Assembly: GCF_041381155.1 (NCBI RefSeq)
Contig: NC_091144.1
Location: 12,843,544 to 12,907,543, forward strand
Direction: 5' to 3'
Source: Argopecten irradians
Taxonomy: Eukaryota > Mollusca > Bivalvia > Pectinida > Pectinidae
DNA: 64,000 nt
Positions 34,883-46,400 of the stretch are shown in pieces. The notes beneath the pieces are model-generated. The model worked only from the letters and a program-made list of their open reading frames with translations. It made no database searches and was not told the origin of the DNA. The translations under genes were made by a program, and so were the position numbers. Every line of letters begins with the position of its first letter. Position 1 is the stretch's first letter.

Positions 34883-35983
34883 CAAGGTGATGTGTTACAG
34901 TTAGGGATCAGGGAAGAATAAGTTCTTCAATTTGAAATAATACATAATTTTTAAGTGTTTATCTTTTTTAATTACAACATCTACAATTTAATGTACAGTA
35001 TATATAACTATATAATACAATATTTTTTAGTATACATGAATAAAACCTTTTCACTGCAAAAGTAATAAAGATTGATTTATATTAGTGTTATTTCGGACTG
35101 AAGAAGGCCCTATAGTGGCTGAATATAAAGTAAATGTTTTATGGGTAAATTGCATTAAATATATATCTATCATTTACATCAAGCATTTTCACAAGTCAAA
35201 AACAACTCTGAATTGCAGCAAAAACCAGTCCTAATGTGCTTTTGAGACACTTTTTCTTTTATGATAAGCTATCAGTAATACGATCATATACCGGGTAATA
35301 CAATATGAACATAGCTTTTAAACATGAAGATTTGGTGCCTATCAATCAGTTGTCTAGCGATACCCTTGTAGATGATCGTCTTTCATTAAAATATATACAC
35401 TTTTATAATATTTTTCTTGCTATTTTAAGTTCTAAAAGTATTGTACGTAAAAATAGCTTAATTACATATTCTTTATTAAAAACTGAACGTCTTTAAAAGA
35501 TCAGGCAGAATTAAATCCACTTCAAACAAATGACGTCCTCCACTAATTGGTGGCTAGTCTACCTACAAGTACCCTATTCAGCTTGTTTTGATTCTTAATT
35601 ACCGGTACACACAATAAGTTTATGATCCCAACCCCGCAAGTTATCTTGATCGTATATTGCGTCATGGTCCAATAATTATAACTTGTCAAACATACAGGTA
35701 AGCCACAGTATCCAGCTATACAGGTGCCTCAGGTGACCATCGATAGATGGCCAGAGGGCAGAATCTTTACCTTCTGTGTTTGCACGGCTTTATGAGAATG
35801 GGGGCAGTATCTTTATATAAGATGTGATTTTAGAATTGTTTCTATAGAAGTTTGTTAAGACAAACAAATATACTCTACCGTTTAAAATCATATAGGTTCA
35901 TGAGTTTGAAACACATAAGTACCATTCTTATTAGATACATGTACATGCTTGTTGTAGAGCCTGGGTAAACATGGACACCGGTT

Positions 35984-35985
<2 letters not shown>

Positions 35986-36015
<30 letters not shown>
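35986..36015 (+). repeat. Poly-G tract of 30
   Basis: Thirty consecutive G, preceded by CCGGTTCC. Able to form G-quadruplexes; the length could also reflect sequencing error. Confidence 0.9.
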
Positions 36016-36018
<3 letters not shown>

Positions 36019-37904
36019 GGGGTGTAGATTGGGATGAGGGATGAAGGAAAAACTAGCTGGCAAAACATATAGTAAGTGATGCTGAATACACCTCAATTAT
36101 TGTCATGACAGGCAGCCGTGAAGTGGAGCTGACGGTAGCTGTACAATGCGTAAATCATGCATGTCTGTCACAACCTTGAATTTACCAATAATACATGTAT
36201 ATATTATAATCAAAATTAATGTAGATTAGGTACTTATTCAACATTGTAATATGGTATTTTATATACATAGTCATGATAATCAGGTTTCTGATATATGTAA
36301 AAAGCCAGTGTAAAAAAATTAAATTAATGAAAAGATATTGGATGAAATATGATATTCCAATAATCTTGAAATAAATGTTTTAGTTAACTATACACTTGGT
36401 ATTAGATTATTTTTAATTATAATATATAAAGCTTCATTAACAAATAAATTCAAATGCACTACCAGTGATAGCATTGTTGTATAACTGTATGTATTTGTGT
36501 GATGAGTACAATGTATGTATGTAGAGAGGCTGCCACCTAAGTACAGTATGCTATAAATGGACCTCCTGGGGTTGGGATAAGGTGCTACATGTATACAGGT
36601 GTTGTTAGTCTGTGATACACTTGACTGAACATATAGAAGGGTGCCCAAAGAAGGCCCCAGGCCCCTGGCCCCACTCTGACCAATGTTAGGTAATTTGTAT
36701 TATCATACCAGGGTGGTTGATGGAACAGTATGAAGTCCAAGTGACCATGGCAACTGCAGTCCTAGCCTAGGGGTCTACCTTTCGAGCAGGCAAATTTAAG
36801 TGTACAATATACTATATGTATGGATCATACATTAATATATATATTGTTATCATATAACTCACGCGGTTTGTAAAAGAAGGTCAGAAAAGGATATTGTCAA
36901 ATTATCAAGGTTTCTAGAATTAAAATAATTATGACAAATTCATAATCTAATCAACAACTATGAATCTACAGTTTAAATGGGTAGAAGTTGGATCTATTTT
37001 GATTCTGTCTGTTTGATTTGTTATCAGACATGTGACCTACATTTTAGCGATCGGTCCTTTGAACAGTTGATGCTCACGAGCAGCCACATGCCCGATAATA
37101 AATTTTTGCTTTCTTAAGCCAGTGCTTACAGGTTCCTCAATCGGTTGAGTGTAATAAAGTGTAATTTCTAATGCCGATTTTTAACGTCTATGGACGATTT
37201 CTCATTTTTCCAATGCTTTGCAACGCGCCAGGTTCCATGTAGCAAATGTATACGTATTATACAAACTATTTCGCGCACCTTGCCGTTTAGAAAACTATAT
37301 TCCATACATACATAGTTAAACATTTTATGAAGACTTTAATTTGTTTATGTTTATATGTCCTTGCTTTTATTATGTCCATCAATATATTCTTTTTAATCAA
37401 AATAATTTGCCGATCAAATATCTCTTTGGCGACGATTTGCTTATACTAAAAATCTTACTCCACGCAAGGTCTCATATACGTCCTTGCTTTATGCGTACGA
37501 AAAAGAATTTCATCTTTAGACTACTTATCACTAGCTAAGAAAAATAGTTTTTACTGGGAACTATCCATTGATGAGACATAACCAGTATGTGGTTTACCGT
37601 ACGCAGTTAATTTGCAACGCAGTTAATTTGCTTTTATAAATTCTATAATTAACGTCCTTATTTATAAATTAAATTGTATGATAATATATATTGATACATT
37701 TTACTTTATATGTATCTATTCAAATAAACATTACACTACGAATGATTTCCAGTAATTAACGGCAATTTTTATGTTGCAATAAATATTATGTTTCTGATCG
37801 CAATAATTATTTCTATCTGTCAAAGTCCATATAGACTGCAGAATCAATACATATTTCCTCATATTTCTGTGGCACATCATCTAGTCTGTCTGTGGTCTGG
37901 ATGT

Positions 37905-38134
37905 AGTGGATATTTTACCTGGACACGATGTCCACCTGTAGTGGACACCGTGTTCACACGTAGTGCACTCCGTGTCTACCTGTAGTCTAAATCTTGTGCA
38001 CTCCGTGTCTACCTGTAGTCTAAACCTCGTGCACTCCGTGTCTACCTGTAGTCTAAACCTCGTGCACTCCGTGTCCACTCGTAGTTCACACCGTGTGCAC
38101 AATGTGTAACCTTTAGTCTACTACCAACTGTAGA
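37905..38134 (-). repeat. Right minisatellite arm, inverted copy
   Basis: CGTGTCTACCTGTAGTCTAA units ending with CTTTAGTCTACTACCAACTG TAGA, the reverse complement of the left terminus. Confidence 0.85.
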
Positions 38135-38149
38135 AATAATTTGAATTTA

Positions 38150-40460
38150 AGGCACCAAGTTCATTAGTCCGCTAGTTCTGACTGGTCATCTGTTTAAGGT
38201 CAGCTACCTACTGCTCTTAAAAAGCCGGGTATTGTAGTACAAATCTGGCGACAGCGATTATGGGACTTCTGTAGGTTTTGACAGTTATATAAAAGAAAAC
38301 ATTTGGCACTCACTTTAATACATGGCACATCCTAACTCATCACATTAATGATGCTATATCCTTAGTTATGTTCTAGACGTAGTGGAGCGGCTAAGGTCGA
38401 TTATTCGGCAAAATCGATCAAAGTTTGAACAAGGATTTATAAGTGAGATCATATACGTCCTTGGTTTGAAGAAAGCATTAAACTTTGCATACGGCTTCTT
38501 CAGGACATAAAGTTTCAGGAAACAAGAGGCCAATGGGCCTTAACGGTCATCTGACTATTAGCACAACACAATGTAGTCGTTTAAAGATTTTAGCATATTT
38601 GACCTCTGTGACCTTGAATCAAGGTCATATATTTGAACAAACTTGGTAGCCCATCATCCCAGCATGTCACAGGCCCAATTTCAGGTCTCTAGGCCTCCTA
38701 GTTATTCTCAAGAAGTCGTTCAGAGATTTTGACCTTTTTGACCCCTGTGACCTTGAATGAAGGTCAAAGTCATTCATTTGAACAACTTGGTAGCCCTTCA
38801 TCCCAGCGTGCTGCCGGCCCAATATGAGTATCCTGGGCCTTTGGTTCTTGAGAAGAAGTTGTTTCAAGATTTAAGCCTCTTTGACCTCTGTGACCTCGAA
38901 TTAAGATCAAGGTCATTCATTTTATCAAACTTGGTAGCCCTTCATCCAAGCATACTGCAAGCTCAATACGAGTATCCTGTGCCTTTTGGTTCTTGAGAAG
39001 AAGTTGTTTAAAGATTTAAGCCTCTTTGACCTCTGTGACCTCGAATTAAGGTAAAGGTCATTCATTTGAACAAACTTGGTAGCCCTTCATCCCAGCATGC
39101 TTCATGCCCAAATATGAGTATCCTGGGCCTTTTGGTTCTTGAGAAGAAGTCGATTAAAGATTTCAGCCTTTTTGACCCCTGTGAACTTGAATGAAGGTCA
39201 AGGTCATTCATTTGAACAAACTTGATAGCCCATCATTCTAGCATGTTACAGGCCCAATATCAGGTCTCTAGGCCTCTTAGTTATTCACAAGTAGTTGTTT
39301 AAAGAATTTTTTAGCCTATTTGACCCTATGACCTTAAATGGAGGTCAAGGTCATTTATTTGAACAAAGTTGGTAGCACTTCATCCCAGCATGCTGCAGGC
39401 CCAATATGAATATCATGGGCCTTTCTGTTCTTAAAAAGAAGTCGTTTAAAGATTTAAGCCTATATGACCCGTGTGACCTTGAATGAAGATCAAGGTCATT
39501 AATTTGAACAAACTTGATAGCCCTCCATCCCAGCATACTACATGCCTACTATCAGTACCCTGGTCCTACTGGTTTTTGAGAAGAAGTTGTTTAAAGATTT
39601 TAGCCTTTTTGACCCCTGTGACCTTGAATGAAGATCAAGGTCATTCATTTGAACAAGCTTGATAGCCCTTATCCAAACATGCTAAGGGCCAAATATCTGG
39701 TCTCTAGGCCTCTTAGTTATTCACAAGAAGTCGATTAAAGGATTTTTAGCCTATTTGACCCCTGTGACCTTGAATGGAGGTCATTGTCATTCATTTGAAC
39801 AAACTTGGTAGCTCTTTGTCCCAGCATGCTACAGGCCAAATATCAGTACCCTGGGCCTATCCGTTATTAAGAAGAAGTTGTTTGAATGAAAAGTTTACGC
39901 ACTGCGGACGGCGGACGGCGGACGGCGCACGACGACGGACGGTGCATGATGACAATAGGTCATTCTGACCCTTCGGGTCAGATGACCTAAAAATGGACCC
40001 AAAAATCATGGCCGCTAGTTTCATGCTTTCTTCAAACTTTGAACGATTTTCATGCATAGCCGCTTCACTACTTGGGTAGCCTGAACGTTAATTTTAACAC
40101 CTAATCAGACAGCTAGGATCGATTTCCGATGCAATTCGGCGATTCTGATTGGCTGTTAAAATTAACTTTTGGTCTTCAAAGATGGCTACCGAAACACTGA
40201 TTCTTGGACGTCTCGAACATAACTAGGGACATACATAAGATGTAGCATCGTTTATGTGATTCGTTGGGATGTGACATGTATTTAAGTGAGTGCTAAAACG
40301 TTTTCTTTTAACTGTAAAGACATATTTGACCCAAACCAAGATGTAGATTTCCCATAATTGCTGTCGCCAGATTTGTACTACAATCACCGGCGTTTCAAGA
40401 GCAGTAGGTAGCTGCATGACCATAAACAGGCGATCAGTCAGAATTTTGAGTCTGAGATTA
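38150..40460. repeat. Inverted duplication around a family A element
   Basis: 38150-38510 (CAGCTACCTACTGCTCTTAA, AGTACAAATCTGGCGACAGC, CAAAGTTTGAACAAGG) recurs in reverse at 39997-40455 with moderate divergence. The two arms flank the family A element almost exactly. Confidence 0.65.
38521..39991 (-). mobile_element. Tandem-repeat mobile element, family A, second copy
   Basis: Nine units of about 146 bases, same ends and orientation as 21912-23424: GGCCTCTTGTT end at 38521 and TGACCCTTCGGGTCAGATGA hairpin at the other, with GGCGGACGGCGGACGG near 39905. Confidence 0.75.
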
Positions 40461-40548
40461 TTGTCAGTTTTAGCCGACTACAAGTTCATGACAGTTTCTT
40501 AGAAATAATTTTGTTCAACCATTGCTCACATAATTACATTCTAGATAT

Positions 40549-40602
40549 TCCAGGGGTTTCGATTACAAACGACCTCTACATCCCTGGACTATCTCATAGT
40601 GA
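40549..40602 (+). repeat. Dispersed 55-base hairpin motif, copy 3
   Basis: CCAGGGGTTTCGATTACAAA, CATCCCTGGACTATCTCATA. Confidence 0.6.
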
Positions 40603-41636
40603 AATTGAAGGCAGCTCAGAGGGAAAATTCTGAACCATTCACAGCCCAGCTAAAAATACCTTTGAAAGACTACAGAGAGAGCGACGCCCAACTTCGAAGC
40701 CACACATATATACAGTCAACTACAGTGTACCGTTAGACAGCTGTTTTTATGTGCATCAAAGAACTACATTACCTGCATGTTCTGTCCACTTGCAGTTACT
40801 CCTGTTACACTTGTATACTAAATAGCCTACTATCCGTGTCTGATGTCAATCCTGTTGTAAGGCGGAACACTGTTGACTGTGGATTTACATTTATTGTATT
40901 GTCTCTCTAAAAAAATATATGAAAAACATTGCTGAACCCTAAACAGCTTAATAAAAATACACAGACTTCAGTACTAGGCCTAAAATATGTCTTCCTGGCG
41001 TCACTGGTGTTATGTACTATACATGTCCCTGCTGTCACATAATGGAAAATTGTCTTTTTAATATACATGTAACCACCTATATATACCACTTCCTTACAAG
41101 GTTGTGAAATTAGAAATACAAGAAGGCTAAATATTTTAAATTGTCAATTAATTTGCCAGAACTACGGATGTAAAGAGAGATTGGCAACTCCAGCCATTTT
41201 TACGATCGGCAGATGTAAAATGTACACTGTAATTCTGCATACACAGTGGCGTAGGAAGATGAAACGTAATGGGATTGGGGGGCGGCAAAGGTCCTCAATA
41301 TTTCTTAAAAAATATTTTCGTACGTGAGCCTAATATTACACCTTCGGTAAATAAACCTCCATATCACACTGCCAACGGGGTCAAAAATGCATAATATTAC
41401 ACTTATCATCAACTTCTAAACAGCTTAAATATAACAAATTTATGTTAATTTTCATTACGCGGGTCGTATTATGTTTCTCGCCGTCGTCCTAAATACTGTT
41501 AACTTAGATTACGCAGTGAATTTTGCATTTGTTTAGTGTTGTGACCCCATTTTCTGCCATCAATATCAATTTTATTATGTTACACTTGTTTTTAAGATTT
41601 TTTCTTCGGAAAGGTAGTGGGCGTTTGAAGTTATGT

Positions 41637-42085
41637 GTGCCGTATTTGTCATACTCACAAACCAAGATTAGCTTTTAATATGTTATTCATCACCAAAAGT
41701 TACAAACAATTTGAAAATTACAGTTCTTTCAATGCATTGGTTTTATTTTCAAGTACATATAAGCGCAGAAAATGATTTTTAGCAGTACTGCCAAAAATCA
41801 TTATATGTACACACTGTACGTGTAGGCCTACATCTATAGTGAAGCGAAATGAATACCTACGGTCAGACCATGAAGCCAAATTGTACAGTGTACTTACTAC
41901 TTGTAAAGTGATTTTTGCATGAAAGTTTCCATCTAAACATACATAAAGGCATGAATACATATGTAACAACAATTTTAAAGTACACAATTTCTGTGTTGTA
42001 ACTAATATTTGTAAGGCATCTGAAGCCATTTGAATGATTTTCACGCCTTAATTCACCAAACCTTATTGTTTTCAATAATTAATGA
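41637..42085 (+). repeat. Dispersed repeat of about 430 bases, copy 1
   Basis: Shares AGCTTTTAATATGT, TTCATCACCAAA, AAGTACATATAAG, GCATCTGAAGCCATT and TTTTCAATAATTAATGAAG in the same order and spacing with 55780-56120. Confidence 0.65.
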
Positions 42086-42874
42086 AGATAATTAACATGC
42101 TACATTTTTCTCCCAGTTACGACACATATAACTTTTAAGGTACATGTATATTTGCTGCATGCTCTGATATCCTTTGTTGCCATATATTTTGTTGCTTTTG
42201 TCTTTATCTTTTATGTATATGTATCTTTGTATGTATATTTGTAATAATACATTACTTATGTCGAAATGCGATCTCTTCGAAGCTTATGTTCATTGGTTAA
42301 CATATTCGACGATAGTACAGTTTCTTGCATCCTGTATCTTAATTAACTAAAACTTACCTTATGCTATTAAAATGGACGTTTTTTTCTATGATTGTCGACT
42401 TGAACATGAATCTGTTAAACTTTTAAATCAAAACTATAGCGAAATTCTTTCATTTTTACTAGAAGGGTTAAACGTTATAACAATAAACCATATGCGGAGT
42501 AAATATTGCAAAATTAGTAGAAACCATGAAAACAATGTCCTAATGTGTACATTTAATTACATGTAAATGTCTACAGATACATTTGTATGTGTATGGAATA
42601 CACGTTTAGTATGAATATAACTTACAAGTATTTTTGTGTTAGTTATTTGATTTATAAATATGTAATGTGTTAGTCATTTGATTTATATATATGTAATATG
42701 TATGTTTGTGTGTTATTTCCTGTTTATATCATAAATTAATTTTCATGTATAATTGAGGAAATAAAGATCGATCGATTGGTCATTCATTTATTCTCATTCA
42801 TTCATTCATTCATTAATATACACAATCAATTTAACATTTCTTTCAAGTCAAAGAAAAAAGAAATTCGCATTTTT

Positions 42875-42880
42875 TTTATT
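42875..42880 (-). terminator. Candidate poly(A) signal of the receptor gene
   Basis: AATAAA on the - strand about 420 bases beyond the receptor stop codon, past the CRE minisatellite. Confidence 0.3.
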
Positions 42881-42989
42881 GAAATAAAGACAATATTTTT
42901 TTGTTTTGTTTGTACGATGTTTACAATATTACATGTGATCACAATTTGATAACGTTTCATAGTCCCGACCGTTTCCGCTAAAAAAATCC

Positions 42990-43375
42990 GTAGTGTCTAC
43001 ATCACGTCACTAGCGTTCGTTAAGTTTCCGTAAAAGTGACTTTATCAATGTTCCGTATTGTTGGATATCTATATGACGTCACTAGCGTTTACTGAGTTTC
43101 CGTAAAAGTGAATTTATCAATGTTCCGTATTGATGGATATCTATATGACGTCACTAGCGTTTGCTGAGTTTCCGTAAAAGTGACTTTATCAATGTTCCGT
43201 ATTGTTGGATATCTATATGACGTCACTAGCGTTTGCTGAGTTTCCGTAAAAGTGACTTTATCAATGTTCCGTATTGTTGGATATCTATATGACGTCACTA
43301 GCGTTTGCTGAGTTTCCGTAAAAGTGACTTTATCAATGTTCCGTATTGTTGGATATCTACACTAGGTCCTTGATG
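42990..43375. repeat. 72-base minisatellite with CRE palindromes
   Basis: About five units of GTTTCCGTAAAAGTGACTTT, ATCAATGTTCCGTATTGTTG, GATATCTATATGACGTCACT, AGCGTTTGCTGA. Four units hold a perfect TGACGTCA (43074, 43146, 43218, 43290). The top unit is coding sequence of the receptor's last exon, so the array extends from the end of the gene into its 3' UTR. Confidence 0.9.
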
Positions 43376-43464
43376 TTGCAGTGATACATTCTTGACATCC
43401 ATCACAAGTGTGGCTCGGCTTACAACCTGGTGACGTAAAAAGTTATTAGTTGACACTACACAGT
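43298..43464 (-). CDS. Receptor exon 19: kinase-like C-lobe end and stop
   Basis: Acceptor CATTTGTAG; 54 codons and TAG. PSVDIQQYGTLIKSLLRKLS resembles the DVWxFGxLLxE helix F segment, then stops, so the C-lobe is cut short. The last 59 bases are the first unit of the CRE minisatellite. Confidence 0.7.
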
Positions 43465-46400
43465 CTACAAATGGTAAACAGAAGGTGATTAACATATGAA
43501 ATACTTATTTTTGTAATAATAATTTAAAAAACCAACATTTGTAATAATATGATCCCTCCCACAGTTAGTGTCCACAGGGACCTGGCACGAAAATTTTTAA
43601 CCAATAGTATATACATATATATTATAGTATCAAGGATATAAACTCGGCGATCGAGAAAAACGAACCTATTTTTTTAAAACCGTGATTATTTTAATTAATG
43701 GGTTCTATACAACATTGACGGATATCTTACCTTAAAGAGAAATAATTCATCTTTTCATTGAGTGCTTGATGAACAAAATTGGCCAAGTATTGACGAAGTT
43801 ATGGCTTGATGAATCGGGAAATTTACGAAAGATATGCTACGTGTAGGTAGATATTTCCCTGTCCGGATATCCGTCAATGTTCTATACAACATTGACGGAT
43901 ATCTTACCTTAAAGAGAAATAAGTTATCTTTTCATTTTATATATCGTGACTACATTATGCAAATTATGTAGTGTTGTGTTTGTGCGAAAACTCGAGAAGC
44001 GTTCCGAAGAACAAATGAACATGGCGGTGACGGTTAAAATAAGTGAGCTACACGATGTTTAAATGGAGATTCTACAAAGTACGGGTCATGACACCTCCAA
44101 AGGAGATTGTGGATGAACACAGTTATGGGTACTGTTTACCACCACAAGCGTAGATTTTGTGATTTTGGCTTGGTTTTTGAGGTACCCATTAAAGCCGAGA
44201 CGACATTTCGACCAGACAGGGAAATGTCTACCTAGCATATCTTTCGTAAATTTCCCGATTCATCAAGCCATAACTTCGTCAATACTTGGCCAATTTTGTT
44301 CATCAAGCACTCAATGAAAAGATAAATTATTTCTCTTTAAGGTAAGATATCCGTCAATGTTGTATAGAACCCATTAATTAAAATAATCACGGTTTAAAAA
44401 AAAATAGGTTCGTTTTTCTCGACCGCCGAGTTCATACCCTTGATACTATAATATATATATATGTATACTGTTATTTTCAAAAATCGTGTCAGGTCCCTGT
44501 GTTAGTGTCCGATGTCGGAGCCGATATAGAGTTCATCAACAATAATGTATAATTCAAAGTTTGTGCAGTATCAGAACATTTCAATTAAACCAGGGGTTAC
44601 TATCACTGACGTCATATCTAACCATGGACTATCTCGTGCAAATGCAGTAAAACTAACGGCAACAGAAGACACATGCAATTTGAGTCTTTGATGTACATCA
44701 ATGGAACTGTATAACGTACACTATGGTTGACTGTGTTGCTGGAACGATGTTTTCCGAACTTTTTTTTTCTGATTTAAATTCTATTTATACCAAGATCTGG
44801 AAACATTAAGCTAATCGCACCTGAACCAATAAATACCTGTTTAGATGTTTTGATAAAGACACACTCCTTTGAGACGTTGCCGTGTATGATACCCCTTAGG
44901 TGGAGGAAGGACAGACCACGAATGATATGGTAAGCTATCTGAAACGTCTCGCCGGGAGATAGAAGGTGGTCACTGAGGTGGGACTCGAGGCAAATACCTC
45001 GCTTTCCTTCAAATAATTTGCTGAAATATATTTCCTTTAATATATTTGTCTGCTGCAAATCTGAAAAAAAGATACATAACATGGTTGATATTCTTAATAG
45101 ACAAATTGTTTATGAATAGTACTCATTGATTATGGGAGCTAACTCCTGTGATCCTATAAACATATAGTCTGTCTACGGATTGTTTATTTACATACTTTGG
45201 ATACTTCTAGAGATAACTGTATAATATTCTCCAAGGACTTATCAGAATTATTTTAGAGTTACGGAGAACTGTTTAAAGATATGTTAGAATTGCATAGAAA
45301 TCTATCCTGTTTAAACTTTATAAACGTTTTGTGTACTTCCGTATTCCTACGTAGATATGTGAACATTCCTGCTATTATCATTGTTTTGCCACCACTACCA
45401 AATTTTACTTTGGAGAGCTGTAGCTTGTAAAATTTTGTGCATTTATTAAATTGTGTTTTCAAATTAAGCTGTCGGTTGATAGGTTAGAATCAAACACATC
45501 ACATCAAGACAACACAACATAAAATAGCAGTTTGTTTAATTGATAACATGTTAGGTATAGAAATTCTGTCTTTGATTTGCTTCACCAGAATAATAGCCAG
45601 AGACGAGAGGAATAGCGATAACGATGAGTATATCATGAAAATAACGTTAGTAAATAAAAACAAAAGAACTACGTGGTGCTAATGTGCACGTGCTTACGCC
45701 ATGGAACAGATTCCAAGAAAATTATATAATATCAATTTATCTTGTCGGAAAAGTTCGATTACAATAGCTAATTATCTCCTCATTTTGATGATTAACGGCA
45801 TATATTGATTGACATGTATCTTTGAAAAGGTTGGGTTGAATCAATATCTATTTACCGTAGAATACTGGAACAGTGGTCTTGCTGGAGCTCAATAAGCTGC
45901 CACGATCAGAAGTATAACTTGTGGAACTGCGCATCGTCTGCAAATATAATTATAAACTATTTAATGGAAACAACTGGGTGTTTGGTCTGAAGCAGCTGAG
46001 AAATGATAATTCCAAAGCTTTTTATAAATATCCATTGGACAATATGATTTTAGTTCTACCAGTATTAATAATCAAAAGCTAAACCTTTGAGGCAAGTTTC
46101 TGAAATTTCACATAATTTAGACAAATTTTCGTGTTAAGATATTGTATCGAACAAATGACAAATGAGTCACCGATGTCCGTCTGATTCCATGCTGACGTTA
46201 CGTTATTTTCTTTATCATGACCCATATATAATAGTTGACGTTCTTGCATTTTATGACTAATTCATACGAATATGTAACACGAACGTTATGTTTAAAAATA
46301 CCAGATTTTAGCAAATAATAGAGCCGATACCCTTTTGACGATATCACTTAATGAAAAATACCGTAACAGTGGTTAATTAAGTTTGTAATAAAGGAGGGTC

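Larger units (their letters stand above)
34601..38134. mobile_element. Foldback-like structure with minisatellite inverted repeats
   Basis: The left arm (34601-34882) begins TCTACAGTTGGTAGTAGACT and contains about six 33-base units (AGACTACAGGTAGACACGGA, GTGCACGAGGTTT), ending GTGGACATCGTGTCCAGGTA. The right arm (37905-38134) is its inverted copy with three full units. The 3-kb interior has no recognisable transposase, a 30-G tract and AT-rich sequence. Long inverted repeats made of tandem units resemble foldback elements. No target duplication was found, so two separate insertions of one repeat are also possible. Confidence 0.55.
39992..42985. other. Receptor gene 3' flank, no gene recognised
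   Basis: Holds the inverted-duplication arm, a palindrome at about 40089-40170 (GTTAATTTTAACA...TGTTAAAATTAAC), a hairpin motif, a dispersed repeat and a (CATT)n stretch near 42782-42815. ATGGCTACCGAAACACTG at 40183 follows an AAAG context but stops after 14 codons. Confidence 0.5.

Noticed and set aside
34626..34890. Open frames on both strands with an 11-residue repeat
   Set aside because: Open only because the minisatellite unit is 33 bases; mirrored at 37881-38102 in the inverted arm.
35305..37538. Short frames inside the foldback-like structure as a transposase
   Set aside because: No transposase or integrase motif, low-complexity composition and no joinable exons.
40183..40224. ATGGCTACCGAAACACTG as a first exon
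   Set aside because: Stops after 14 codons with no donor, and lies in an inverted-duplication arm.
41718..42044. Minus-strand frame of 108 codons
   Set aside because: Falls within the dispersed repeat also found at 55780, where the frame is not kept.
43089..43298. Open frame with a 24-residue repeat
   Set aside because: It is the 72-base CRE minisatellite in a frame different from the receptor exon.
44774..44836. Read-through end of the kinase-like exon (SGAISLMFPDLGINRI, stop) as the receptor C-terminus
   Set aside because: A phase-compatible donor at 44820 joins an exon at 43464 encoding a helix F-like segment, a better fit. Intron retention remains possible.
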